23,368 bases of DNA, taken from a virus. The notes under the pieces were generated by a model, which searched no databases, was not told where the DNA came from, and saw only the letters and a program-made list of their open reading frames with translations. The position numbers and the translations under genes were made by a program. Below are positions 6,916-13,132 of the stretch, in pieces; the stretch's first letter is position 1; every line of letters starts with the position of its first letter. The DNA is taken from IMG/VR virus record IMGVR_UViG_3300037264_001662, positions 1 to 23,368 of that record; one strand, given 5' to 3'.

Positions 6916-8037
6916 ATGTCTACGCTCAAAGAATTGCGGGATGCCGTTAAATCTTGGGCAATGCAGGAAAAACAAGACATAGACTCAGGGAAAAAGAAAA
7001 CCCCGGTATCTAGTTTGGAGAAATTTATGGCAGACACAAAGAAGACGGACCTTCATCCAGACGTGCAAGCAACGCTAGCGGCTATTAAAGCTGCGAAGAA
7101 AGCCGATATTGATAATCTAGCGCCTTCCAAGTATTTGAGGCCCAATCCTCCGGCAGCAGCACAAAGCCGAATGGATGCCAACAAACCAGTAAAGACTGCA
7201 CTAGTTCGAGAAGTCGAACCAGGACGTAGTAGATTGGCTGAAGCTGCGAAACGTCGAGAACGTTATCCTAATGGGGTTCGTGTTATGAGCCCGGGACTCA
7301 CTAAAGCGGAGTCTGAAGGCGCGCTTCCCCCACACCCAGATTCACCCCGGACGATCGGCAGTCGCGGAGGATGGGATAGAGACGCTCTTAAAGAGGCGCG
7401 CATGCAATCAGCAGCCGAGACGGGAGAGGCGCGACAATTCGTTGGTGTAATGAAAGGCGAAACAGTTCCAGGTGCCCACAAAGCTCAGGGTGCGAGGATG
7501 CAGGCTATAGTTGATAGTATACGAGAAGGGCGCAGCGAATCCGTGCGCGAAGCGCGAAGAGCCGCAATTCAAGAGAAGAAATTAAATTCGCTGACGCAAG
7601 CACCGGCCCACCCGAACAAACCCACGCCAGGACAAAAGGCAGGAGGGCAGCGCTTTACACCTAGGCTGACAGGCCCGCCGCCCGGAACACCCGGCTCTGA
7701 GTTCACAGCCCAGACTAAGAGCGACATAGATCGGCCCCACAAAGACCTCGGTAAGATCGCTGTTAACCTCATTCGTAATGCCGGAGAACCAGGCTCTAGC
7801 GTAGATGAAGCAGGTGGACGGATTCTAAGACAGGCGTTAGCCCAGAGGCTAGGTTATAACGCTGGTCCGCCCGCCCGCTTCTCAGTCGCCGGGGCCATGA
7901 GCGGTAAATTGGGCATCTACGGAGCTATTAAAGGCGCGCTCGAAGGTTCCAAGACTTTGCGTAAACTCAAGACAGGAGCCTATGACTTAACGCCTACTGG
8001 GGAGCCAGTCCTTAAGAAAGGATTGATTGAATCATAA
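6916..8037 (+). CDS. Basic, largely disordered protein with a C-terminal module shared with the next gene
   Basis: The product is 373 aa, starting at ATG two bases after the previous stop. It is rich in Ala, Lys, Arg, Pro and Gly with few aromatics. Short helical segments (STLKELRDAVKSWAMQEKQD at the start) alternate with Pro-rich linkers (about 240-270). The last 44 residues, GKLGIYGAIKGALEG to KKGLIES, are nearly identical to the end of the following protein because of a 144-bp DNA duplication. I recognise no family. The shared end may be a virion-targeting or partner-binding tag, an idea drawn only from its reuse. Confidence 0.7.
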   Translation: MSTLKELRDAVKSWAMQEKQDIDSGKKKTPVSSLEKFMADTKKTDLHPDVQATLAAIKAAKKADIDNLAPSKYLRPNPPAAAQSRMDANKPVKTALVREVEPGRSRLAEAAKRRERYPNGVRVMSPGLTKAESEGALPPHPDSPRTIGSRGGWDRDALKEARMQSAAETGEARQFVGVMKGETVPGAHKAQGARMQAIVDSIREGRSESVREARRAAIQEKKLNSLTQAPAHPNKPTPGQKAGGQRFTPRLTGPPPGTPGSEFTAQTKSDIDRPHKDLGKIAVNLIRNAGEPGSSVDEAGGRILRQALAQRLGYNAGPPARFSVAGAMSGKLGIYGAIKGALEGSKTLRKLKTGAYDLTPTGEPVLKKGLIES

Positions 8038-8046
8038 TGGATGAAA
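7903..8046 (+). repeat. 144-bp tandem duplication, copy 1
   Basis: This copy matches 8271-8414 at an offset of 368 bases with two mismatches (C/G in ATCTAC versus ATGTAC; T/G in GGTTCC versus GGTGCC). Both mismatches change the protein (Ile/Met, Ser/Ala). The repeat covers a gene's last 44 codons, its stop, and the first ten bases (ATGGATGAAA) of the next gene. Confidence 0.95.
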
Positions 8047-8405
8047 CAAAATGGACGTTACGGCACGAACCAGATGTTGTGGTTGTCGGTTCTAGAGAGG
8101 AAATGAAGGGCGGACGACCTCATGTTCTTGCTAAATTTGAAAAACCAACCGAGGGTCGATTCGGGAATACGTGGATACCCAAAGACCAACTCAAAGAAGT
8201 AGTGGGCGTACTAAAAAAGATGGAAAGTAAGGCTAGTAGTTCGGCAAGTAAAGCAGGAAAGAACCTAAGAGGTAAATTGGGCATGTACGGAGCTATTAAA
8301 GGCGCGCTCGAAGGTGCCAAGACTTTGCGTAAACTCAAGACAGGAGCCTATGACTTAACGCCTACTGGGGAGCCAGTCCTTAAGAAAGGATTGATTGAAT
8401 CATAA
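8037..8405 (+). CDS. Small protein: unknown N-terminal domain plus shared C-terminal module
   Basis: The product is 122 aa. ATG overlaps the previous stop (TAATG). Residues 1-60 look like a small folded alpha/beta domain (PHVLAKFEKPTEGRFGNTWI then PKDQLKEVVGVLKKM), unlike anything in the upstream protein. Residues 62-77 are a Ser/Ala/Lys linker. Residues 79-122 are the module shared with the 6916-8037 product. This is therefore a different N-terminal domain joined to a copied tail. Its first codons (MDE) are also shared with the next gene through the same duplication. Function unknown. Confidence 0.7.
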   Translation: MDETKWTLRHEPDVVVVGSREEMKGGRPHVLAKFEKPTEGRFGNTWIPKDQLKEVVGVLKKMESKASSSASKAGKNLRGKLGMYGAIKGALEGAKTLRKLKTGAYDLTPTGEPVLKKGLIES

Positions 8406-8414
8406 TGGATGAAA
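8271..8414 (+). repeat. 144-bp tandem duplication, copy 2
   Basis: Second copy of 7903-8046, with two mismatches in 144 bp. It again spans the end of one gene, the TAATG junction and the first codons of the next. The 224 bases between the copies hold only the unique part of the 8037-8405 gene. Confidence 0.95.
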
Positions 8415-8707
8415 TAACAGAACCAGACGAACAACCACTTCCCGGCCCTCGCGGTCAGCGGATGATGCAGCTTGGCATCCTTACAAAGGCCCAAAAGCGA
8501 AAGCCGGTCATTCCTGACGTTCGCACGAACGCCGAAGGCAAGCCCAATCCTGGAGATGTCGAGAAAGCTAAGTATGCTCAGACGCTAGCCGAGAAAGTGC
8601 GCGAGCAGAAGATGGCCGCGTTACAGCAAGGGCCGACCCAGACCGTTAACGAAACCAACCCGATGACCAAGAGTTATTCGGCTCGGCCGCCAAAGCCCGC
8701 CAGATAA
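8405..8707 (+). CDS. Small charged protein, unknown
   Basis: The product is 100 aa. ATG overlaps the previous stop and lies inside the duplicated segment. It begins with an acidic Pro-rich stretch (DEITEPDEQPLPGPRGQRMM). A helix around residues 50-75 (DVEKAKYAQTLAEKVREQKM) follows, then a basic disordered end (SYSARPPKPAR). No family is recognised. It is the last gene of the block and is followed by an intrinsic terminator. Confidence 0.65.
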   Translation: MDEITEPDEQPLPGPRGQRMMQLGILTKAQKRKPVIPDVRTNAEGKPNPGDVEKAKYAQTLAEKVREQKMAALQQGPTQTVNETNPMTKSYSARPPKPAR

Positions 8708-8742
8708 GGTCTACAACCGGCTCCCTATAGTTAAAAGTAAGT

Positions 8743-8771
8743 AGTGCCCGTTCCCCTCCTTCGCGGGCACT
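8743..8771 (+). other. GC-rich hairpin before the main terminator
   Basis: AGTGCCCG pairs with CGGGCACT (8 bp) around a 13-base loop. No T-run follows it; the main terminator hairpin begins two bases later. It may be an RNA 3'-end stabiliser or part of a double terminator. Confidence 0.6.
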
Positions 8772-8772
8772 C

Positions 8773-8814
8773 GCCTCGCTATAACAGTTCTCCCCTGTTG
8801 TAGCGAGGCTTTTT
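8773..8814 (+). terminator. Strong Rho-independent terminator
   Basis: GCCTCGCTATAACA pairs with TGTTGTAGCGAGGC, giving about 14-15 pairs with one G-T wobble and a 7-8 base C-rich loop. TTTTT follows directly. It closes the basic-protein block and separates it from the scaffold and capsid genes. Confidence 0.93.
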
Positions 8815-8834
8815 ATTGCCTATTTGCATTATAG

Positions 8835-8864
8835 TTGCATTCTAATAATAGGTATTGCTATACT
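8835..8864 (+). promoter_or_regulatory. Promoter upstream of scaffold and capsid genes
   Basis: TTGCAT (8835-8840) and TATACT (8859-8864) are 18 bases apart, and the -10 box carries a TGC extension. It lies between a strong terminator and a structured leader. The 13-mer ATTGCTATACTAT also occurs at 277-289. This is the best context for a promoter that drives the capsid genes. Confidence 0.65.
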
Positions 8865-8879
8865 ATTAAAGAAGATGGA

Positions 8880-8958
8880 CGTAAGCTTTGCTACCGCTTT
8901 ACGCGTTCCGGTTCGTCCACCGGGTAAAGGAAAGTTAAAATCGGTCATTCTCCGACCG
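8880..8958 (+). other. Structured 5' leader of the scaffold gene (three hairpins)
   Basis: Three successive stem-loops can be drawn: CGTAAGC with GCTTTACG (8880-8903, one bulge), CCGGT with ACCGG (8908-8923, six-base loop), and CGGTC with GACCG (8942-8958). The last ends just before the ribosome site AGGAG (8962-8966). A role in translation control or mRNA stability is inferred. No known riboswitch or leader family is recognised. Confidence 0.45.
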
Positions 8959-8972
8959 CAAAGGAGTCACGT

Positions 8973-9896
8973 ATGGGCGCAAAGATAGAGGATATCACGG
9001 CAAAGCTGGAAGCAGCGGCAGCCGGAGATAAGGTAACGGAAACGCCAACCGAAACCGAAACAGAACAAGTCGTAGCAACGGACGACAAGACTGAAACAGG
9101 TACTAAAAAGTCAGGGGCGCAGGATAGAATCCAAGAGCTAGTTGCCGCACGAAAAGACGCGGAACGAAGATTCGAGGAACTATCAGCCAAGTATACCGAG
9201 AAAGAGTCGGAAGTTGGCAAGCTCATTGATCTAGTTAAAGACCGCGAGCAAGATGCTAGGGTCGTAGCGAAAATCAACGAACTGCACACAGACCCGAAGT
9301 TCCGAGACATTGTAGAAACGCTAGATAAGGCAATCCGTGGCATTGAAGTAGAAGTAAAGGCAACGGCCAAAGGCGCAGATGCTGCCCCGCAACCGAACGT
9401 CGATCTTCTAAAAAATGTCCAAGCTGACATTGAGCAAGCCCGCGCAGAGGCGGCAGCACAGGCAGCGGATCAGAAGTCAGACTTGCTTCTAATGAAGTCA
9501 GACCTCGTGCTAGAGAAGCTTTTCGAGAATCTACCGGACGACGAGTACACTGAGGAAGATCGAAAGATCCTTAATTCTGCACTAGCAGATATGATCGATT
9601 GGGACTCTATTGAGACAACGCCAGCCAGACTGGAAGGCGAAGTAGCAAAAGGTTTCCAAAAGGCAGTGGATTGGTACGGTAATCCTAAAGGTCGAATCGC
9701 TGCGGAAGCTACAGGTACAACAAAAGAAGCTACAGGTGCCAAGTCTAAGGCCACTGTGGATCTATCAAAGCTCGATCTAGGCAAGCTGGAAAATGTCAGC
9801 GTAGGCGGCAAAGACGTTCAACGTCCGGCCATCACCGACGACGACTTCTCCGCACTACTAGCCGAGGAATTGAGACGATCTCGCGGCGGCCGTTAA
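8973..9896 (+). CDS. Scaffolding-like head assembly protein
   Basis: The product is 307 aa. ATG lies six bases after AGGAG. It directly precedes the major capsid gene, the usual place for a phage scaffold. The protein is acidic, Ala/Glu/Lys/Asp-rich and highly helical. Residues about 15-45 are a Thr/Glu-rich disordered stretch. About 50-95 is a coiled coil (KDAERRFEELSAKYTEKESE). About 140-180 is a second helix. The C-terminal end is basic (EELRRSRGGR), as scaffold ends that bind capsid often are. No protease motif is evident. Scaffolds guide procapsid assembly and are then lost. The call rests on position and composition, so a minor head protein remains possible. Confidence 0.7.
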   Translation: MGAKIEDITAKLEAAAAGDKVTETPTETETEQVVATDDKTETGTKKSGAQDRIQELVAARKDAERRFEELSAKYTEKESEVGKLIDLVKDREQDARVVAKINELHTDPKFRDIVETLDKAIRGIEVEVKATAKGADAAPQPNVDLLKNVQADIEQARAEAAAQAADQKSDLLLMKSDLVLEKLFENLPDDEYTEEDRKILNSALADMIDWDSIETTPARLEGEVAKGFQKAVDWYGNPKGRIAAEATGTTKEATGAKSKATVDLSKLDLGKLENVSVGGKDVQRPAITDDDFSALLAEELRRSRGGR

Positions 9897-9933
9897 GGCG
9901 CTCAGGCAACTGATAGTTAAAGGCAATTAAACT

Positions 9934-11145
9934 ATGCAGACATTCGCAACACTAGGCGATATGCTCCTACGGCGTTACGTCGTTGACTTCATCGGTCAGA
10001 TGCAGCAACTCAGTACGCCGATTTATTCGATGCTTAAAGAGGATAGCCGCTTTACTCCATCGGGTGACGGTGCATACTTCGCAGTACGTCTCGACGGTAA
10101 CGAGTCGGGTGGCGGTTGGCGCGGTACAGACGACAACTCCCTCCCATCAGCAGGTAACGAGCGCATCAAGTCGCACCGCGTTCGGCCCAAGAAGTACTAC
10201 CATGTAGTAAGCTTCTCGGGTCTAGCCGAGGCTGTTTCACGGCGCGGCGGCGAAGAGGCTTTCGCAAGCGCAATTACAGACGCAATTTCTGCGGCTGTTA
10301 AGCGTGCAGGCGCGAACTTCGAGGTCACGTTCCTTCGCGGTGACGGCACAGGCCGCCTAACCAACGTAAACGGCACAGTCACAGCCACTACTTCGGTAAC
10401 GGTTGACGACGCGCGCCCGTTCCGCGTTGGCCAGGTAGTCGTGTTCCTCAACAACACAACCGGCCTAAAGCAGGCAGGTCCAGTTAGCGTTACAGCACGC
10501 AGCGTATCCGGTGGAACAATCACCGTATCCTCAGCGGTAACCCTGGCGGATGACGACGGTATTTACATCTCGGGCGAGCAGTCAGAGGCCGCAGCTCCAA
10601 CAGAAGTAACCGCACTCGGTCTTCCGGCAATCATCAACAACTCGGGTACGATCTACAACCTTTCGCGGTCAACGTACCCAATCCTACAGTCGCAGGTAAT
10701 TGCAGCTTCGAGTGCGTCACTCGATGAAGCACTACTACGACGCCTACGCAAGCGGCTCCTAACAGAGACCGACACTGGTTCGATGGACGGCTTCGCCTTC
10801 ATCAGCAACTACGACCAGTTCGATCGCTACACAGAGATCGCCCTTCCATTCCGCCGGTTTAACGACATGCGGTTGGAGCTAGGTGCGCAGCAAGAGCTAA
10901 CGACCTTCGAGGGTCGGCCTTGGTATATTTCATGGGCCGCAAAGCCAGATGAAGTATATATGATGCGCATGGATGCCATCGTTCGCGGCGTGGTTCGCCC
11001 ACTAAGCATCGATGAGCGCGTAAACATGGCGTGGCAGCCAGGCCAGGATGCTTTCACAGTACTCATGAAGTACTACGGTGAGAACATCGCACGGCTTGTC
11101 AACCAGACAGCGAAGATCACGGGGCTTTCAGTACCAACGTACTAA
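9934..11145 (+). CDS. Major capsid protein, HK97 fold
   Basis: The product is 403 aa. ATG follows a weak AAAGG site. The N-terminal region has a helical arm and an E-loop-like segment (residues 45-85). Helices near 90-130 (AITDAISAAVKRAGANFEVT) match the spine helix region. LRGDGTGRLTNVNG at about 134-146 leads into a beta-rich insertion (about 147-217, with FRVGQVVVFLN and TVSSAVTLADDDGIYISGEQ) of the kind common in capsid proteins. The C-terminal half (ETDTGSMDGFAFISNYDQFD; FEGRPWYISWAAKPDEVYMM) fits the A-domain. No N-terminal cleaved domain is apparent, which fits a separate scaffold. The strong terminator just after it suits a highly expressed gene. Confidence 0.9.
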   Translation: MQTFATLGDMLLRRYVVDFIGQMQQLSTPIYSMLKEDSRFTPSGDGAYFAVRLDGNESGGGWRGTDDNSLPSAGNERIKSHRVRPKKYYHVVSFSGLAEAVSRRGGEEAFASAITDAISAAVKRAGANFEVTFLRGDGTGRLTNVNGTVTATTSVTVDDARPFRVGQVVVFLNNTTGLKQAGPVSVTARSVSGGTITVSSAVTLADDDGIYISGEQSEAAAPTEVTALGLPAIINNSGTIYNLSRSTYPILQSQVIAASSASLDEALLRRLRKRLLTETDTGSMDGFAFISNYDQFDRYTEIALPFRRFNDMRLELGAQQELTTFEGRPWYISWAAKPDEVYMMRMDAIVRGVVRPLSIDERVNMAWQPGQDAFTVLMKYYGENIARLVNQTAKITGLSVPTY

Positions 11146-11166
11146 CAGCCTAGTGCTCTAAACATT

Positions 11167-11203
11167 AACCCCCTAGAGCCTTAAAAACTCTAGGGGGTTT
11201 TTA
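11167..11203 (+). terminator. Rho-independent terminator after the capsid gene
   Basis: AACCCCCTAGAG pairs perfectly with CTCTAGGGGGTT around the nine-base loop CCTTAAAAA, with a T-run at the end. It lies 20 bases after the capsid stop codon and directly before the ribosome site of the next small gene. Confidence 0.95.
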
Positions 11204-11219
11204 CTTGAAAGGATACATC

Positions 11220-11405
11220 ATGGGTTTCTGGTCAAATTTGTTCTCAGGTGCAGGTTCAACCCTCGGCGCAGCGGTTCTAGCAGGTCTAGTAGCCGAAGCC
11301 AAGGCCGAGATTGACAAGGGCAAACTTAAGGCCGCAGAAAAGGCTATCGCCAAGGCTGGTGTTGATCTCCTCGCAGCGAGGGTCGCAGCCAAGTTAGTCA
11401 AATAA
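11220..11405 (+). CDS. 61-residue Ala-rich protein with hydrophobic N-terminal helix
   Basis: I chose ATG at 11220, six bases after GAAAGGA. A TTG at 11205 lies inside the terminator tail and is unlikely. Residues about 2-25 (GFWSNLFSGAGSTLGAAVLAGLV) could form an amphipathic or membrane helix. The rest is an Ala/Lys helix (KLKAAEKAIAKAGVDLLAAR). A holin-like, membrane-active or minor capsid role is possible and none is shown. The gene starts 17 bases after the terminator, so it depends on read-through or a signal I do not see. Confidence 0.6.
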   Translation: MGFWSNLFSGAGSTLGAAVLAGLVAEAKAEIDKGKLKAAEKAIAKAGVDLLAARVAAKLVK

Positions 11406-11406
11406 C

Positions 11407-11438
11407 TTGACAAACAGGCTATAAAGAGCTACTATAAT
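11407..11438 (+). promoter_or_regulatory. Promoter with TTGACA and TATAAT boxes
   Basis: A consensus TTGACA (11407-11412) precedes a consensus TATAAT (11433-11438) at a long 20-base spacing. A weaker box TACTAT (11430-11435) has the standard 17-base spacing. It starts right after a stop codon and precedes a roughly 100-base leader. Confidence 0.6.
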
Positions 11439-11443
11439 AGTAG
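11429..11443 (+). promoter_or_regulatory. Palindrome overlapping the -10 box (possible operator)
   Basis: CTACTAT-A-ATAGTAG is a perfect inverted repeat with 7-base arms that covers the whole -10 region. A protein binding here would block the promoter. A related 10-bp palindrome, TACTATAGTA, overlaps the element at 279-293. Confidence 0.4.
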
Positions 11444-11447
11444 GAAT

Positions 11448-11527
11448 ACCCGTATAGTATTGAGAAAATACTGGGTCAACAATTCAGGGGAAGGGCCTCC
11501 AACGAGGAATCCTCTACATAAAAGAGG
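11448..11527 (+). other. Structured leader with hairpin covering the ribosome site
   Basis: ACCC-gtat-AGTATT pairs with AATACT-GGGT (11448-11476). CCTC pairs with GAGG (11496-11507). CCTCT (11511-11515) pairs with AGAGG (11523-11527), which is itself the Shine-Dalgarno of the gene at 11537. The alternative pairings CCTC/GAGG and CCTCT/AGAGG could exchange, giving a possible on/off switch. This is inference from pairing only. Confidence 0.4.
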
Positions 11528-11536
11528 TAATATCAC

Positions 11537-11914
11537 ATGGCACGATCAATTAGAACACGAGTACGCTCGGCACTTCCTGGCAGCGGTTTCGACAGCTCAG
11601 GTAATGCCAAGCAGGGCAAGCGCCGGGTATCCGGTACTATCGCCGTAACATCCTACGGCTCAGGCGGCGAGTCGCTAACAGCAGCCGATCTTGGTCTATC
11701 CACGATCGACTTCATCAAGCTCACGCACGCCGACGAAGCTGCGGGCGCAGAAGGCCGAGGTCTCCGAACAGTACCTTATTGCTTTACAAGTTCTGACTTC
11801 TACATCGTCCAGGATCTGGGCGCTAACGTAGGGGCACAGCCAGCAACCGGTACGACCCACACCGTCCAGTTCGACGCTGTTGGTGACGCTCTCGACGGCA
11901 TCGAGCTAACCTAA
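11537..11914 (+). CDS. Small beta-rich structural (decoration-like) protein
   Basis: The product is 125 aa. ATG lies nine bases after AGAGG. The N-terminal 30 residues are basic and Ser/Gly-rich (MARSIRTRVRSALPGSGFDS). The remainder is beta-strand-rich (VSGTIAVTSYGSGGESLTAA; FIKLTHADEAAGAEGRGLRT; YCFTSSDFYIVQDLGANVGA). It lies after the capsid gene between its own promoter and terminator, a setting typical of abundant head decoration or minor head proteins. I do not recognise a specific family. It may be distantly related to the four small proteins that follow, but I cannot show it by eye. Confidence 0.6.
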   Translation: MARSIRTRVRSALPGSGFDSSGNAKQGKRRVSGTIAVTSYGSGGESLTAADLGLSTIDFIKLTHADEAAGAEGRGLRTVPYCFTSSDFYIVQDLGANVGAQPATGTTHTVQFDAVGDALDGIELT

Positions 11915-11930
11915 TCCGTTAGCGTAACAT

Positions 11931-11973
11931 AACCCCATCAAGAGTCTAAACCGCTCTTGATGGGGGGTTTTTT
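11931..11973 (+). terminator. Rho-independent terminator
   Basis: CCCCATCAAGAG (11933-11944) pairs perfectly with CTCTTGATGGGG (11954-11965) around a nine-base loop, followed by GG and six T. It begins 18 bases after the stop of the decoration-like gene. It resembles the capsid-gene terminator in layout (C-run, AGAG/CTCT centre). Confidence 0.95.
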
Positions 11974-11990
11974 CAATAGGAGTACGCAAC

Positions 11991-12266
11991 ATGGCAGCAA
12001 GTATAGTCACAGATAGCGAGATCGAAACACCTTTTAACGATAACGCCTATTGCTTTTCTCGCTTCAACTACGCAGTCAGCGGCGATACTGTTCTAGTACC
12101 ACGCGGCTGTCTGTCGGCAGCAGTGCTAGTAGCAACTGGAACGGCACCAACAGTTACAGTTGCGGCAGGCGCAAACAACGATTCCGTTACAGTTACGGGC
12201 GGTACCTTAGGCAATGGTCTAATTCTCGTCACACGTCACGGCGGCAACCCCGCTTCAGCAAGATAA
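11991..12266 (+). CDS. Small beta-sandwich-like protein, tandem paralogue 1
   Basis: The product is 91 aa. ATG lies eight bases after AGGAG. After a short variable N-terminus it shows alternating beta strands (FSRFNYAVSGDTVLVPRGCL; GTAPTVTVAAGANNDSVTVT) with Gly/Thr turns and ends in LILVTRHGG. About 30 of 64 aligned residues match the next protein, so the two are paralogues. The hydrophobic and Thr-rich strand pattern suggests a small Ig- or jelly-roll-like virion protein, possibly capsid decoration. The location just after the capsid and decoration genes agrees. No specific family is named. Confidence 0.65.
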   Translation: MAASIVTDSEIETPFNDNAYCFSRFNYAVSGDTVLVPRGCLSAAVLVATGTAPTVTVAAGANNDSVTVTGGTLGNGLILVTRHGGNPASAR

Positions 12267-12276
12267 GGAATAACAC

Positions 12277-12540
12277 ATGCCAGCAGTAGCAGTTCAGACA
12301 CAAGATGAGCTATGGATTCAAGGCGCGAAGTGGAGCTTTTCAAAGTTCCAGTACAACGCCTCAGCCGAAACGGTAACAGTACCATACGGCGCGATCCAGG
12401 CAACAGCATTCGTTGACAGCGGAACAGCGCCGACAGCGGCAATCACGGCGGGCGCGGATACAGATTCCGTGGCTCTAACAAGCGGCACGGTGAATAAGCT
12501 CGTAACGCTAGTTTGTAAACACTCAGGCAGCGCAGCCTAA
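12277..12540 (+). CDS. Small beta-sandwich-like protein, tandem paralogue 2
   Basis: The product is 87 aa. AAGGAATAA precedes the ATG. It aligns with the previous protein from FSKFQYNASAETVTVPYGAI through GTAPTAAITAGADTDSVALT to LVTLVCKHSG, about 47 percent identity by eye. The N-termini differ (AVAVQTQDELWIQGAKW here). Strand periodicity is clear. Likely a virion surface or head protein by context, unproven. The arrangement looks like tandem gene duplication followed by divergence. Confidence 0.65.
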   Translation: MPAVAVQTQDELWIQGAKWSFSKFQYNASAETVTVPYGAIQATAFVDSGTAPTAAITAGADTDSVALTSGTVNKLVTLVCKHSGSAA

Positions 12541-12552
12541 AAGGAATAAACA

Positions 12553-12834
12553 ATGGCATTACTAGTACCAGTTTTTCAACATTTTCATGATCTTCCAGGC
12601 GGCGGAATTCTTGGCGTTACGAAGGTAAAGCTTCTGTCAACAAGTGACACCCTCACAGTTCCCCTTCCTTCCCACCAGACGGCGACGGCTTCTGTAGGCC
12701 GCGTGCTACAAGGCAGCGCAGCGGCATGTTCCGTTACGCAGTCGGCACAGACAGTAACTCTAGTCGGCACAGCCGGTAACGAAGTTATTGTTTGCACTGT
12801 CCACAACCGCACAAATAGCAATCCAGAAGCCTAA
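12553..12834 (+). CDS. Small beta-rich protein, probable distant paralogue 3
   Basis: The product is 93 aa. AAAAGGAATAA precedes the ATG. Length and strand layout match the two preceding proteins: VTKVKLLSTSDTLTVPLPS corresponds to their first strands (DTVLVP, ETVTVP). The next region shares their Ala/Thr/Val-rich character, and the end (QTVTLVGTAGNEVIVCTVHN) matches their last strands. Sequence identity is otherwise low, so paralogy is probable but not certain. Its N-terminus (MALLVPVFQHFHDLPGGGIL) is longer and unlike theirs. Function unknown. Confidence 0.6.
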   Translation: MALLVPVFQHFHDLPGGGILGVTKVKLLSTSDTLTVPLPSHQTATASVGRVLQGSAAACSVTQSAQTVTLVGTAGNEVIVCTVHNRTNSNPEA

Positions 12835-12853
12835 TAACTAGGAGTATCGTAAC

Positions 12854-13108
12854 ATGGCAACAGTATCAAGCAGAGCACTATGCGCACTCGGGCCAATCAA
12901 GATGGAAGTCGTCCACCTTACAGCATTGACCGACCAGGACACATTCTCAACCCTCATGCAGCGGCCAGTCTTCGCCCTAACAAGCGAATTCAACACCGAC
13001 GCCAACTCGACAGCACAGTCAGCCATTTCAGGTAAAACGGTAACTGTTCACAACCCGACTACGGGCGGTGGCAACGGTGTAGTTGTAGTAGCGGTATTCG
13101 GCTTCTAA
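12854..13108 (+). CDS. Small beta-rich protein, possible paralogue 4
   Basis: The product is 84 aa. Its upstream region (TAGGAGTATCGTAACATGGCA) is almost the same as that of the first gene of the array (TAGGAGTACGCAACATGGCA), hinting at duplication with the leader. The protein has IKMEVVHLTALTDQDTFST in the place of the first strands and ends KTVTVHNPTTGGGNGVVVVA-VFGF, a final strand pair like its neighbours. Identity with them is too low to be sure of common origin. Function unknown; a virion protein by context. Confidence 0.55.
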   Translation: MATVSSRALCALGPIKMEVVHLTALTDQDTFSTLMQRPVFALTSEFNTDANSTAQSAISGKTVTVHNPTTGGGNGVVVVAVFGF

Positions 13109-13132
13109 GAAACGCTCATTCGGGGGAGAGCA

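Noticed and set aside
11205-11219. TTG start extending the 61-aa gene upstream
   Set aside because: It would lie in the terminator tail with no ribosome site. ATG 11220 has GAAAGGA at good spacing.
11460-11648. 62-aa ORF in the leader of the 125-aa gene
   Set aside because: It starts from TTG in a hairpin, has no ribosome site, and overlaps the supported gene at 11537 in another frame.
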